Shown here piece by piece: positions 27,783 through 37,636 of a stretch of 64,000 nucleotides of DNA; the stretch's first letter is position 1, and the number at the start of each line of letters is the position of its first letter. The notes below the pieces were generated by a model. It was not told the DNA's origin. It did no database searches and was given only the letters and a program-made list of their open reading frames with translations. The DNA lies in assembly GCA_910584585.1 (NCBI GenBank), contig CAJUBP010000010.1:1-64000 (forward strand), given 5' to 3'. Origin of the DNA: an uncultured Lachnospiraceae bacterium (GTDB lineage Bacteria; Bacillota; Clostridia; Lachnospirales; Lachnospiraceae). The translations under genes and the position numbers were made by a program.

Positions 27783-28448
27783 ATGAAAAACAAAAACCAA
27801 GGCGCATTGCTTGCCGTTGCCCTGGGCATTATCCTTGCAATTTCCGCAGCCGTATTTGTATTTCTTACAGTGTCTGCAAAGCCGCCGAAATTATCCCAGG
27901 AAAAGATGCAGAAAGCGGTGGAAACTGCAGAGAAAGCAGCGGAAAAGGAAAATCAGCCGGGGCCGGAAGAACCTGTGGAAAGCGATGAGGAAAAATACAC
28001 AAAGTCCATCAAAGCCTTTCAGGTAATGGCAGGAGAATCATCCGGCGCAGATACAACAAATGCCCAGCCGAAGGATACGGATAGTTCCAAGGATGCAGAC
28101 AATGAAGAAGACGGGAATTCCGAAGAGGCCGAAGCTGCAGAAAACGGATATCTGTGCTCCTACAGTTCCCAGAGGATTATGACAGAAGCAGATGTCCAGG
28201 AATTAAAACAGGGAACTTACACGGATTTGCCCCAGGGCAAGGGCATTATTCGAATGGTAGTCAATGAATTATATGCCAAATACGGCTACCAATTCGGCAA
28301 AGAAGAGATTCAGGCGTATTTTGAGCAAAAAGAATGGTACCAGGCGATCCCCACAAGGAGCACGGACATGAATGATATCATAAAGAAAATGACAGATACG
28401 GAACGGGCCAATGTAGAATTTCTGTCTCCATACATAGAAGAGGAATAG
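27783..28448 (+). CDS. YARHG-domain membrane-anchored protein
   Basis: 221 residues. N-terminal TM or uncleaved signal (about 8-32). An acidic, low-complexity spacer (40-115) is followed by a C-terminal YARHG domain (about 140-215): VVNELYAKYGYQFG, AYFEQKEWYQAI and LTDTERAN-like MTDTERAN. The YARHG domain is found in extracellular parts of membrane proteins and is named for a Y-A-R-H-G-like motif, here YAKYG. AAGGAGAA precedes the ATG. Together with the next three genes it forms a set of surface proteins. Confidence 0.75.
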   Translation: MKNKNQGALLAVALGIILAISAAVFVFLTVSAKPPKLSQEKMQKAVETAEKAAEKENQPGPEEPVESDEEKYTKSIKAFQVMAGESSGADTTNAQPKDTDSSKDADNEEDGNSEEAEAAENGYLCSYSSQRIMTEADVQELKQGTYTDLPQGKGIIRMVVNELYAKYGYQFGKEEIQAYFEQKEWYQAIPTRSTDMNDIIKKMTDTERANVEFLSPYIEEE

Positions 28449-28482
28449 GAAATGTTTACAGGAAAACAGGGAGGGAAAGTTA

Positions 28483-29826
28483 GTGGAAGGAACAGGCAGC
28501 AGTATGAATCGAAAAATATGTCCCAAGTGCGGGACAGCAAATCTTGAAGACGCGCGGTTCTGTGAAAATTGCGGCACAAATATAGAAACTTTTGCGGCCC
28601 AGGGACAGCAAATGTTCGGCAGTAATTACGGCGGCGTATCCAGCCAGCCTCAGGCGGCGGAAAAAAAGCCCGTGCCCAAATGGCTGCTGATTCTGATTGC
28701 GGAAACCGCTTTGCTGGCTTTCAGTATTTATGGAAACACTATGGCCATAAGAAATGGAAAAAGTCCAAAGCAGGCAGCGGAATCCTTTTTTGTACATATG
28801 GCAAACGGTGATTGGGAACAAGGTTATTCTGAATTGGATGCAGAAGGCTCCGAATTTATTAATGCCAAGATGTTTGCAAAGACAAGCGCGCAGAATCGCG
28901 CGATGGGGATTGTGACGAATTATCAGATTGGGCCGTTGTATGATGAGCAGGGCCTGGGTGAGCTTTCCCAAAGCATTTACGATCTGGCAGGTGAACTGGG
29001 CCTGGAAGAATATCTGGAACAGGAAAGCGGCTCTTCTTTGGAAAAAACATTTAGAGTAGATTATCGGACCAAAGAAGATACAGAGAATAGTTCCTACTTA
29101 ATCATGATGAATCAAACTTCGGAAGGATGGAAAGTGGGGGCGTCCAATTTTATCTGTTCCGATTACCGTATTTATGTCCCCAGAGGATTTCATGTCAGCC
29201 TGGACGGAATTGAACTGGGAGAGACATACTTGCTTCAGGAAGGGGAAGAGGGATATGAAGGAGGCGATTCTAATTATATAGACAGCTATTCTGTTCCTCA
29301 GATTTTTTATGGCAATCATGAAATTAAAATCACCATGGAGGATATGGAAGATGTATCTGAGTCGATTAAGATTGGTTACGGAGATTCCCAGTACAGGCTG
29401 GAAAATGCGCGGCTGAAAGAAGAAGTCCGGGATATGTTAATTCAAAAAGCGGGGGAAAACATGCAGCAAATTTACAGCGCTGCTTTGGCAGGAAAAAATT
29501 TTAATTCCGTAGAAAACTTGTTTTCTTCAGAAGAGGAAGCGCGAAAACAAGCGAAGGAGGATTATGAATATCTTCTGGCGGATTTGAATGAAGGAGAGTA
29601 TCTGCCCACAAGAATTATTTTTCAGAATGTCGAAGGAAAATCTGATTCTTCTGACAGTGTTGTGAATATCAGTTTTGATTATATTGTGGAATACAAATAT
29701 GAAAGCTGGGGCGGCGATTGGAATAACAGCCAATCTGACGGAACCGAAGAGTGGACCTTCGGATTCCGGAAAGAAGACGGAAATTGGGTTCAAACAAATT
29801 TAGGGTGCCAAACCTTATATTACTAA
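28483..29826 (+). CDS. Zinc-ribbon membrane protein of TcaA/YvbJ-like layout
   Basis: 447 residues. Zinc ribbon CPKC...CENC near the N-terminus, a Gln/Pro linker, a TM helix (about 70-88) and a large outer region. The outer part begins with an NTF2-like stretch (AAESFFVHMANGDWEQGYSEL) and continues with YRIYVPRGFHVSLDGIELG, a PEGA/TcaA-like beta domain, and a final NTF2-like domain. TcaA of Staphylococcus has this plan and affects wall teichoic acid and glycopeptide response. The start is GTG at 28483 with GGAGGG eight bases upstream; ATG 28504 is possible but less well placed. Confidence 0.7.
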   Translation: MEGTGSSMNRKICPKCGTANLEDARFCENCGTNIETFAAQGQQMFGSNYGGVSSQPQAAEKKPVPKWLLILIAETALLAFSIYGNTMAIRNGKSPKQAAESFFVHMANGDWEQGYSELDAEGSEFINAKMFAKTSAQNRAMGIVTNYQIGPLYDEQGLGELSQSIYDLAGELGLEEYLEQESGSSLEKTFRVDYRTKEDTENSSYLIMMNQTSEGWKVGASNFICSDYRIYVPRGFHVSLDGIELGETYLLQEGEEGYEGGDSNYIDSYSVPQIFYGNHEIKITMEDMEDVSESIKIGYGDSQYRLENARLKEEVRDMLIQKAGENMQQIYSAALAGKNFNSVENLFSSEEEARKQAKEDYEYLLADLNEGEYLPTRIIFQNVEGKSDSSDSVVNISFDYIVEYKYESWGGDWNNSQSDGTEEWTFGFRKEDGNWVQTNLGCQTLYY

Positions 29827-29839
29827 AGGAGAAAAGAAT

Positions 29840-30871
29840 ATGAGTAAATTTTGTACAAAATGCGGCCGTCCTATCCCAGAGGGAGGGATTTGCTCCTGCC
29901 AGATTCAGGCGGGGAACGCAAACAAAGGCGGCCATTCGAATAACCAGCAGCAATTCCAAAATCAGCAGGCGGCTCAGAACCAACAGTTTCAAAATCAGCA
30001 GGCGGCTCAGGTCCAACAGTTCCAAAATCAGCAGGCGGCTCAGAATCAACAGTTTCAAAATCAGCAGGCGGCTCAGAACAGGCAATTTCAAAGCCAGCAA
30101 GTGTATCAGGGTCAGCCATTCCAGAATCAGCAAGTTGGCGGGCAGCAGTACAAAGAGCAGGCGTCTGCGTTTGCCCAGAATTTTTTCGGAAAAGTATTAA
30201 ATCTGATAAAAAGTCCGGTTACTACAGGGAAACGTCTGATTCTGGAAGCGGATATTAAAGCGGCGTTTTTGGTGATTGGATTTCAGGGAGTGTTCAGCGC
30301 TCTTTTTGCCATGGCTGCAGCGGGAAAACTATCCAGTTATATTCAGGCGGCTTCCGGCCTGGCAGATGGAATTTCCTCTGGCCTGGGAAATGTCGTGGCG
30401 GGAGTTTTGAACATGCCGTATTTTCGGATCTTTCTTGTCACAGTATTATTTTCCATAGGCATGGCATGTGTATTGGCGTTATTGATGATGGGCGGACACT
30501 TTGCCTTAAAAATTCCTGTTTCTTTCCAGCAGATGATTTCTGCAGCGGCTATCCGCAGCGCAGTGCTGATTCCTGCCATTTTACTGTCCATTGTAATATT
30601 TGAATTATCAACAGGAATGGGCATTGCATTGTTTGTTCTGATTAACATCTGGGGATTTACGGCAATGCTTGCGTCTATGTACGCATTTGTCCATCCTGAA
30701 AAAATGGATTTGTTTGTGCTGATGGCAAGTGTTGTAATTCTTCTGTTTGTGGTTTTGGCTTTATTTGCGTTTTCAAGGATATGGACATTGTATCTGCCGG
30801 ATTTGATACGGACAGCGATAAAAAGTATGGGTGATGTTTCCTGGCAGCAAATTTTGGAAGAACTGATGTAA
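29840..30871 (+). CDS. Zinc-ribbon, Gln-rich-repeat, Yip1-like membrane protein
   Basis: 343 residues. An N-terminal half zinc ribbon (CTKCGRPIPEGGICSC) precedes a tandem repeat of 11 residues (QFQNQQAAQNQ, about five copies, 33 bp each; about 29949-30115). From residue 115 on there are five to six membrane helices resembling the Yip1 family. The DNA repeats are nearly exact, so copy number is likely unstable. Cytoplasmic ribbon plus Gln-rich arm plus membrane base suggests a docking role. GGAGAAAAG precedes the ATG. Confidence 0.7.
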   Translation: MSKFCTKCGRPIPEGGICSCQIQAGNANKGGHSNNQQQFQNQQAAQNQQFQNQQAAQVQQFQNQQAAQNQQFQNQQAAQNRQFQSQQVYQGQPFQNQQVGGQQYKEQASAFAQNFFGKVLNLIKSPVTTGKRLILEADIKAAFLVIGFQGVFSALFAMAAAGKLSSYIQAASGLADGISSGLGNVVAGVLNMPYFRIFLVTVLFSIGMACVLALLMMGGHFALKIPVSFQQMISAAAIRSAVLIPAILLSIVIFELSTGMGIALFVLINIWGFTAMLASMYAFVHPEKMDLFVLMASVVILLFVVLALFAFSRIWTLYLPDLIRTAIKSMGDVSWQQILEELM

Positions 30872-30874
30872 GGA

Positions 30875-32026
30875 ATGGTGAAAAAGATGAAGGCATGTCC
30901 AAAATGCGGAAAACTATACACAGATGATAACATGTTTTGTGAAGCCTGCGGTTTGAAATTAGTGTTTCAGACGGCAGAGAATCAGGAGACATTTAATCCA
31001 TATGGGCAAGATCCAAGAAGACAGAATCAGGGTATGCAATCTGTCCATCCAGTGCCGGGAAAAAAGAAAGTAAACCCTCTGTTTTTCGCAATTCCTATAG
31101 CTGCAATAATAATTCTTCTGACATTATTTTTCCTGTTTCGGGACAAACTGCCTTTTGGCAAAAAAGAGCCGGCTGTACAGGAAACTGTCCGGGAGGAAAC
31201 TTCTGATTCTGTAGAATCCGCTTCAGATGAAACGGATACAAAAGAGGAACAGGAAGCGGCCATGGAAAGTGATTCTGATGAAACAAAGCCAGATTCTGAT
31301 ATTAATGGCGTTGACAATGCCTATATACAGGCAGTGGGGACCGTAGCCCGAGAAAGCGGTAGGATTGTTCTGAAATTACAAAATGTGTCTTCTGTCTGCG
31401 CATATAACGCTGAAGATGAAATCATTCAAAAAGAAAAGGTGGAGCGTTTTCTCCTTGACGGATCGGATATGGAGGAGTATCTTGGAGATACCGTAGAAAT
31501 AAAAGGAAAGTTAACAGCCGATTTTGATGGAGATTTTTCTCTGAATCCAGTAAAAACTGAAGTGAAAAAGCAAGCTGAGGAAGCAATGGCTTCTAACAGC
31601 CGTTACCAATTGATTCAGGCAGATGTCACCTGGGAGGAAGCCTTTTCTGACTGTATCAGCCGGGGCGGCACTCTTGTGAAAATAAATTCTGAGGAAGAAT
31701 TTAAAAAGATCACGGATTTAATTGAAGAGCAAAATATGCAGAATGTCCATTTCTATCTGGGAGGCAGACGTGATGCAGACAGCCAGTCATATTACTGGGC
31801 AGATGCGGATAATCAATTGGAAGATGAACTGTTAAATCCCCAGGGGCAGTCCTGGGCGGCTGTTCACTGGATGGAAAATGAACCCAGCTTCACGTCAGAA
31901 GGCGACACGGAGTTGTATTTAAATCTGATATACTACAAAGAAAATTGGGTGCTCAATGATGTGCCTTCTGATATTACACAGTATTATCCAGGAAAAACGG
32001 GGTATATTTGTGAATTTGAGGAATAA
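30875..32026 (+). CDS. Zinc-ribbon membrane protein with outer C-type-lectin-like domain
   Basis: 383 residues. Zinc ribbon CPKC...CEAC (about 8-27), linker, TM helix (about 68-88), acidic stalk, a small beta domain and a C-terminal C-type-lectin-like fold (about 245-383). Lectin features: TWEEAFSDCISRGGTLVKINSEEE, FYLGGRR, YYWADAD, WMENEPSF and final YICEFEE. C-type-lectin folds in bacteria bind glycans or proteins. Only three nucleotides separate it from the previous gene. The start is ATG 30875; ATG 30887 is an alternative. Confidence 0.75.
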   Translation: MVKKMKACPKCGKLYTDDNMFCEACGLKLVFQTAENQETFNPYGQDPRRQNQGMQSVHPVPGKKKVNPLFFAIPIAAIIILLTLFFLFRDKLPFGKKEPAVQETVREETSDSVESASDETDTKEEQEAAMESDSDETKPDSDINGVDNAYIQAVGTVARESGRIVLKLQNVSSVCAYNAEDEIIQKEKVERFLLDGSDMEEYLGDTVEIKGKLTADFDGDFSLNPVKTEVKKQAEEAMASNSRYQLIQADVTWEEAFSDCISRGGTLVKINSEEEFKKITDLIEEQNMQNVHFYLGGRRDADSQSYYWADADNQLEDELLNPQGQSWAAVHWMENEPSFTSEGDTELYLNLIYYKENWVLNDVPSDITQYYPGKTGYICEFEE

Positions 32027-32049
32027 AAGAGCAAGGAATAGATCAAATA

Positions 32050-33516
32050 ATGAAAAAAAGACAAACGGCATCAAAAAGAAAAATCAAATATCTCATGTTG
32101 GGCAACTGCACCCTCCTGCTCATTTTTGTGGTTCTCCTGGGAACTCTGCTTTTTTCGGAAAACACCCCATTCCAGGAACAGGAAGAAGATGCGTCAGTTT
32201 TCAGTACTCAAACAGAACAAAAATCCCTGCAGTCCCAGGAGCCGGGGCAAAGCTATTCCCAACCGGAAACTGCGGAATCTCAGCCAGACACAGAAGCATC
32301 TCTAAGTAAACAGGGGAACAACGAAACCCTTCCGCAGCAAAAACAGAATAACAATGAGGTTCTCCCGCCGCAGGAACCGGACAACAACGAAGTTCTCCCG
32401 CCGCAGGAACCGAAAAACAACGAAGCCCACATACAGCCGCAGGAACCAGACAACAACGAAACCCTCTTCCAACAGCAGCTCCAGGCCAAAATCGTCTCCA
32501 TGACATTAGAAGAAAAAGTTGCCCAGCTATTCCTTATCACCCCGGAAGCGCTGACCGGATTTTCTTCTGTGACGGCAGCCGGCAGCGCCACCAGGGAGGC
32601 TTTCAGCCAGTACCCGGTAGGCGGCCTGATTTTCTTCGAGGGCAATCTCCAGTCCAGACAGCAGGTGACAGAAATGCTGCGCAGGCAGCAGGAATACAGC
32701 CAGGAACGCATCGGTCTGCCGTTGTTTATGTCCGTGGACGAAGAAGGCGGCCAGGTAACCCGCATTGCTTCTGCATTTGGAAGCGAAGTGAAGGCCTTTC
32801 CCGATATTGCGGAAATTGGCGCCTCAGGGGATCCAGATCAGGCATTTCAGCTGGGAGACGCCATAGGGGAATACTTAAGTGATATGGGCTTCAACCTGGA
32901 TTTCGCCCCTGTGGCGGATGTGCTGACCAATCCCAATAATACCGTGGTAAAACGCCGTTCTTACGGCAGCAATCCCCAGACTGTTTCTGAAATGGTAAAA
33001 CGCAATCTGGAAGGATTGCAGAACCATCAGGTTTTTGGCTGCGTAAAGCATTTTCCGGGACATGGGGCCACAAAAGGAGACACTCACCAGGGATATGCCT
33101 ATACCGATAAAAGTTGGGAAGAACTGAGAAGCAGCGACGCGGTTCCATTTCAGGAGAGCGCTGACTGGGGCGTAAAATTTGTCATGGTGGGCCATATTTC
33201 TCTGCCCCAAGTAACCGGGGACGATACCCCTGCGTCTCTGTCCTCATACGTGATCGGGCATTTGCTGCGGGAAGAACTTGGATATGACGGCATTGTGCTG
33301 ACAGATGCCTTGAATATGAAAGCAGTTACCGATCAGTACACATCCTCCCAGGCGGCAGTGGAGGCGATTCTGGCCGGAAATGACATGATTTTGATGCCGA
33401 AGGATTTTCACAGCGCATACCAGGGAGTGATAGACGCAGTAGAAAACGGCGTCATTTCACAGGAGCGTCTGGAGGAATCTTTACGAAGAATTCTGGAGTT
33501 AAAAATGCAGGGTTAA
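32050..33516 (+). CDS. Glycoside hydrolase family 3 beta-N-acetylhexosaminidase (NagZ-like)
   Basis: 488 residues. An N-terminal TM/signal (about 12-36) and a Pro/Gln/Asn stalk with repeats (NNEVLPPQEPD) precede the GH3 barrel (about 150-488). Signatures: MSVDEEGGQVTRI, LDFAPVADV, KHFPGHGATKGDTHQGY with the mobile-loop Asp-x-His of NagZ enzymes, and TDALNMKAV with the Asp nucleophile. It should release GlcNAc from peptidoglycan fragments or chitin-like glycans outside the membrane. AAGGAA lies before the ATG. It could supply cell-wall signals to the PASTA kinase, but no direct link is visible. Confidence 0.9.
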   Translation: MKKRQTASKRKIKYLMLGNCTLLLIFVVLLGTLLFSENTPFQEQEEDASVFSTQTEQKSLQSQEPGQSYSQPETAESQPDTEASLSKQGNNETLPQQKQNNNEVLPPQEPDNNEVLPPQEPKNNEAHIQPQEPDNNETLFQQQLQAKIVSMTLEEKVAQLFLITPEALTGFSSVTAAGSATREAFSQYPVGGLIFFEGNLQSRQQVTEMLRRQQEYSQERIGLPLFMSVDEEGGQVTRIASAFGSEVKAFPDIAEIGASGDPDQAFQLGDAIGEYLSDMGFNLDFAPVADVLTNPNNTVVKRRSYGSNPQTVSEMVKRNLEGLQNHQVFGCVKHFPGHGATKGDTHQGYAYTDKSWEELRSSDAVPFQESADWGVKFVMVGHISLPQVTGDDTPASLSSYVIGHLLREELGYDGIVLTDALNMKAVTDQYTSSQAAVEAILAGNDMILMPKDFHSAYQGVIDAVENGVISQERLEESLRRILELKMQG

Positions 33517-33594
33517 CAACAGTCAATGAAATATCAAAGCTGCAAAGTGATATATGATAGCATATCATGCCCAGAACCACAATCAAAAAGTTTA

Positions 33595-33623
33595 TTGCAA
33601 ATTTTCCGGGTCCCCGATATAAT
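33595..33623 (+). promoter_or_regulatory. Sigma-A-type promoter upstream of the Fic gene
   Basis: TTGCAA at 33595-33600 and TATAAT at 33618-33623 are separated by 17 bp. The ribosome site AAGGAGG (33646-33652) and the ATG at 33665 follow. Confidence 0.65.
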
Positions 33624-33664
33624 ATAATTCATAGACAGAAACCGCAAGGAGGCCTTCAAAAATC

Positions 33665-34483
33665 ATGACTCAGGACCCTTTCAAAGAGTACATCAGGCAG
33701 CAGGAGCCAGACAAACAGGAAAAAGGATACGCATGGTACACCGCCATCGGTTTGCAGGCGGTGGATGGTTTGACCACATCGGAATACCTTCAGGAAACGG
33801 CCAGAAAAAATATTGAGGGCGAGATTACCATGGCAGAAGCCAGACAGCTTCTGGACAGCTATTATGAAGAACGCCCGAAACACAGCGATGATGGTCGGAC
33901 AGAAGAAGCGGATAAAGTTTCAGTAAGAATTGCGGAACTTTTGGCGGAACGCGCGTTTTCCTTTACTCCGAATCAGTATATAGCCATTCATAGAAGATTA
34001 TTTCAGGGAATCTATCCCCATGCCGGCCAGGTGCGTGATTATAATATTACCAAAAAAGAATGGGTTCTGAATGGCGCGTCCGTCATTTACGGCAGCGCTT
34101 CGGAACTTCAGGCAACCCTTGCCTATGATTTTTCCGCGGAGCAGGCATTTTCTTATAAGGGCCTGTCCATGGATGAAATCATTGAGCATCTTGCGTTTTT
34201 TGTTTCAAGGTTGTGGCAGATTCATATTTTTTCAGAGGGAAATACAAGGACGACAGCCGTATTTTTCATAAAGTATTTAAAAACCCTTGGATTTGACGCG
34301 GCAAACGACAGTTTTGCGGAGCATGCCTGGTATTTCCGGAATGCTCTCGTGAGGGCTAATTATAACGATTTGAAAAACGGCGTCCATGAGACCACAGAAT
34401 ATCTGGAACTGTTTTTAATAAATTTATTGTTGGATGAAAAAAATGAGCTGAGCAATCGCGAATTGCGCATCAGCAGTCAATAG
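33665..34483 (+). CDS. Fic-family protein with VbhA-like antitoxin helix
   Basis: 272 residues. The Fic core motif appears as HIFSEGNTRTTAVF (about 184-197), keeping the catalytic His and the phosphate-binding GNxR, but with Ile-Phe-Ser instead of Pro-Phe-x. The N-terminus contains ARKNIEGEITMAEARQLLDSYYE, which resembles the VbhA-type antitoxin segment that precedes or pairs with Fic domains. Fic enzymes usually transfer AMP from ATP to a protein hydroxyl. I infer an intramolecularly restrained Fic enzyme. The 3' end of the gene is the first unit of a 61-bp tandem repeat. Confidence 0.85.
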   Translation: MTQDPFKEYIRQQEPDKQEKGYAWYTAIGLQAVDGLTTSEYLQETARKNIEGEITMAEARQLLDSYYEERPKHSDDGRTEEADKVSVRIAELLAERAFSFTPNQYIAIHRRLFQGIYPHAGQVRDYNITKKEWVLNGASVIYGSASELQATLAYDFSAEQAFSYKGLSMDEIIEHLAFFVSRLWQIHIFSEGNTRTTAVFFIKYLKTLGFDAANDSFAEHAWYFRNALVRANYNDLKNGVHETTEYLELFLINLLLDEKNELSNRELRISSQ

Positions 34484-34643
34484 AATCTGCTGTTAAATGA
34501 AAAATGAATTGAGTAGCCGCAAACTGCGCATCAGCAATCAATAGAATCTGCTGTTAGATGAAAAATGAGTTGAGCAGCCACAAATTGCGCGCTAACAATC
34601 AATAGAATCTGCTGTTAGATGAAAAATGAGTTGAGCAGCCTGA
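34443..34643 (+). repeat. 61-bp tandem repeat, about 3.3 copies, at the Fic/GNAT junction
   Basis: Units start at ATGs at 34443, 34504, 34565 and 34626, exactly 61 bp apart (ATGAGTTGAGCAGCC..., ...CAATAGAATCTGCTGTTAGAT). The first unit encodes the last residues (NELSNRELRISSQ) and stop of the Fic protein. Later units repeat that stop region as non-coding DNA. Confidence 0.85.
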
Positions 34644-34675
34644 AACGCTACATCGGCAACGGAACGGAGGCCCTT

Positions 34676-35742
<1,067 letters not shown>

Positions 35743-35838
35743 CGCGGCAGGGTAAACTCCCATCCTGCTCAGCCTGCCGTTCGGTGGGCCGCATGGCCAT
35801 CCATGCTGTGAAAGCTTTAGCTTTCATAGTAATCCGGA

Positions 35839-35883
35839 ATCCTGTGCCGCGCCATACATTTTATCTGCATGGATATAGACTAA
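35839..35883 (+). pseudogene. Vestigial copy of a CbrC C-terminus
   Basis: Reading from 35839 gives ILCRAIHFICMDID followed by a stop. This aligns with the end of the preceding CbrC protein ([17 protein letters not shown]). An in-frame stop lies at 35830, so only the tail survives. It suggests a tandem cbrC duplicate was lost, and its end now meets the convergent DUF2812 gene. Confidence 0.5.
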
Positions 35884-36431
35884 TGCTGCGTGGATTTCCA
35901 GCATTTCCAGTACTCTATGCCGAACCACAGAAACATCGTAATGTAAAAAACAAACAACACGCAATTAAGCCCTAACAGGAAATGCCCAGCGGGCGTATCA
36001 TTATGGAACTGCATAAAAATATTAGGCAGCAGGCACAGGAAAAAAATAATGATAAGGGGCCGCATCCGGCCTTTATAGACCCGCTGTATCATTTCCAGCC
36101 GGGAGGCGTCGTCGCAGAAAATTTCCTCTTCTTTCCCGTCCATTTCGGAAAGAGGTTTCCGGAAGTAGCTGTATCCGAAGAGATCCTGCAGATATTCCCA
36201 GCCGCAGTCGGAAAACATCTGAATGTATTCTGCCTTGTCAAGCATAGAGTCAGAGTTGTAGTCCAGCTGATAGATGACGTCTTCCGGCTGACATTTTTCA
36301 AAAAAGTAGCATCCAATCAGATTAGTCCGGGTCATCTTCCAGCCTGCTTTGTGATGTTTTCTCAGAAATTCTTCTTCCTTTTTCCATTCACATATGGTGA
36401 ATGGCCTGAATTTAATTTTCGTGTTTTTCAT
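35880..36431 (-). CDS. DUF2812 membrane protein
   Basis: 183 residues on the minus strand. The soluble N-terminal half has the DUF2812 pattern (GWKMTRTNLIGCYFFEKCQPEDVIYQLDYN, CGWEYLQDLFGYSYFRK). Two TM helices (about 125-145 and 150-172) are at the C-terminus. It overlaps the PadR gene by 20 nt. DUF2812 genes are routinely paired with PadR regulators and are thought to affect membrane stress response, but function is unproven. Confidence 0.85.
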   Translation of the reverse strand: MKNTKIKFRPFTICEWKKEEEFLRKHHKAGWKMTRTNLIGCYFFEKCQPEDVIYQLDYNSDSMLDKAEYIQMFSDCGWEYLQDLFGYSYFRKPLSEMDGKEEEIFCDDASRLEMIQRVYKGRMRPLIIIFFLCLLPNIFMQFHNDTPAGHFLLGLNCVLFVFYITMFLWFGIEYWKCWKSTQH

Positions 36432-36747
36432 TCCTGCGCACCTCCATGATATTCTGATATAAACGTTCCACCCGTTTCATTTCCAGTTCCAAAACCTGTT
36501 TCCCCAAATCTGTAATACAGTAAATCTTCCTCTTTTCTTCCTCCCGGATAAAACGGATCAGCCCGTCTTTTTCCATCTTCGACAGGCTTCCGTACATGGT
36601 GCCGGGGCTGATTCGGATCTCTCCCTCCGTCAGCGCTTCCACCTGCCGGACAATGCCGTAACCGTGGGTTTCCTTCTGAAGGCACAGCAGGATATAAAAT
36701 CCGGTTTCAGTCATTGGCACGTATACTTTGCGGATATGGGCATCCAC
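36412..36747 (-). CDS. PadR-family transcriptional regulator
   Basis: 111 residues, winged-helix PadR type: FYILLCLQKETHGYGIVRQVEALTEGEIRISPGTMYGSLSKMEKDGLIRF. The C-terminal helix is a dimerisation helix (LELEMKRVERLYQNIMEVRR). The start is GTG at 36747 with GAGGTGAT upstream. It likely represses its own promoter through the ATATATCGCA repeat at 36775-36823 and controls the downstream DUF2812 gene. Confidence 0.9.
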   Translation of the reverse strand: MDAHIRKVYVPMTETGFYILLCLQKETHGYGIVRQVEALTEGEIRISPGTMYGSLSKMEKDGLIRFIREEEKRKIYCITDLGKQVLELEMKRVERLYQNIMEVRRNEKHEN

Positions 36748-36774
36748 GGAATCACCTCACTGCTTGAAAATTAA

Positions 36775-36832
36775 ATATATCGCACTTCGATATTTTTGCA
36801 GTAAGTATAGCACTGCGATATATATTTGTCAA
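36775..36832 (-). promoter_or_regulatory. padR promoter with overlapping PadR operator
   Basis: On the minus strand TTGACA (36832-36827) and TATACT (36809-36804) are 17 bp apart. The inverted pair ATATATCGCA (36775-36784) and TGCGATATAT (36814-36823) surrounds the -10 region, and the right arm falls inside the spacer. Family members bind such ATAT-rich dyads. Autorepression is inferred. Confidence 0.8.
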
Positions 36833-36910
36833 GGGATTTCCTGTGGATTTCAGCCGGCGTCTATGGTAAAATAAATGCTGCAATGCTAATACAAAAGAAA
36901 GAGGACAAAA

Positions 36911-37513
36911 ATGCTTTACGATAAAGATATCCGGGAACCCTTGTTTGAATTCCTGGAAGAGCATTATGGAAAAATCAGAATCATAGAAGAAAAACAGATG
37001 GGACGAAGCAGGGCGGACGCGGTGATGGTGCTGCCGAAAGCCCTCTGCGGACTGGAAATTAAAAGCGATGCGGACACTTACGCCCGGCTAAGCCGGCAGG
37101 TGCGGGATTATGACCGGTATTTTGACTATAACTATATCGTGGCCGGAACGAAACACGCCCATCATGTGGAAGAGCATGTGCCGGATTGGTGGGGCGTTAT
37201 TACAGTGGAACTGGAAGAGGGCAGACCGGATTTTTATCTGCTGCGGGAAGCCGGGGAGAATCCGAAGGTGGATTGGAAGCGGAAAATGGGCCTTTTGTGG
37301 CGGCCGGAACTGGTTCATATCCAGGAGAGAAACCATCTGCCCCGGTACAGGCAGAAAAGCAAAGATTTTGTGATAGACAAAATTTTGCTGAAGGTGCCGA
37401 AGGAACGGCTGCGGGGGCAGATCAGCGATGAGTTGTTTGAACGGGATTACACAGAGATTGAAGAGAATATCAGAGCTTATAGAAAAGAAGCGCTGTTAAA
37501 ACAGTTAAAATGA
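36911..37513 (+). CDS. PD-(D/E)XK nuclease-fold protein (sce7726-like)
   Basis: 200 residues. The segment RSRADAVMVLPKALCGLEIKSDADTYARL carries the Asp...Glu-x-Lys pattern of PD-(D/E)XK-like folds. IREPLFEFLEEHYGKIRIIEE at the start and DYDRYFDYNYIVAGTKHAHHV later are typical of sce7726-like proteins. Nuclease activity is inferred from the motif alone. No methyltransferase or helicase is adjacent, so it is not an evident restriction system. It is divergent from padR. AAGAGG precedes the ATG. Confidence 0.6.
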   Translation: MLYDKDIREPLFEFLEEHYGKIRIIEEKQMGRSRADAVMVLPKALCGLEIKSDADTYARLSRQVRDYDRYFDYNYIVAGTKHAHHVEEHVPDWWGVITVELEEGRPDFYLLREAGENPKVDWKRKMGLLWRPELVHIQERNHLPRYRQKSKDFVIDKILLKVPKERLRGQISDELFERDYTEIEENIRAYRKEALLKQLK

Positions 37514-37574
37514 AAATGTGACGGAAGAATATTCAGGATATGTAAAATGGGTAAGGAACTGTAGGAATGTTAAT

Positions 37575-37618
37575 CGCCGTTTATGGGATCATAGCCATAA
37601 CGGCGGTTTTTTTATTTT
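37575..37618 (+). terminator. Rho-independent terminator
   Basis: CGCCGTTTATGG pairs with CCATAACGGCG around an 8-nt loop, followed by a T-run (TTTTTTTATTTTTG). It ends the nuclease-fold gene before the BlaI-type operator. Confidence 0.85.
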
Positions 37619-37636
37619 TGGTCTTGCATTATAACC

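Noticed and set aside
29949..30115. CRISPR-like array
   Set aside because: The 33-bp units are contiguous codons for QFQNQQAAQNQ without unique spacers, inside an open frame.
34443..34643. CRISPR or attachment-site array
   Set aside because: The 61-bp units are direct tandem copies with no spacers and no cas or integrase gene adjacent.
36911..37513. Restriction-modification system
   Set aside because: A nuclease-like fold is seen but no methyltransferase or specificity subunit adjoins it.
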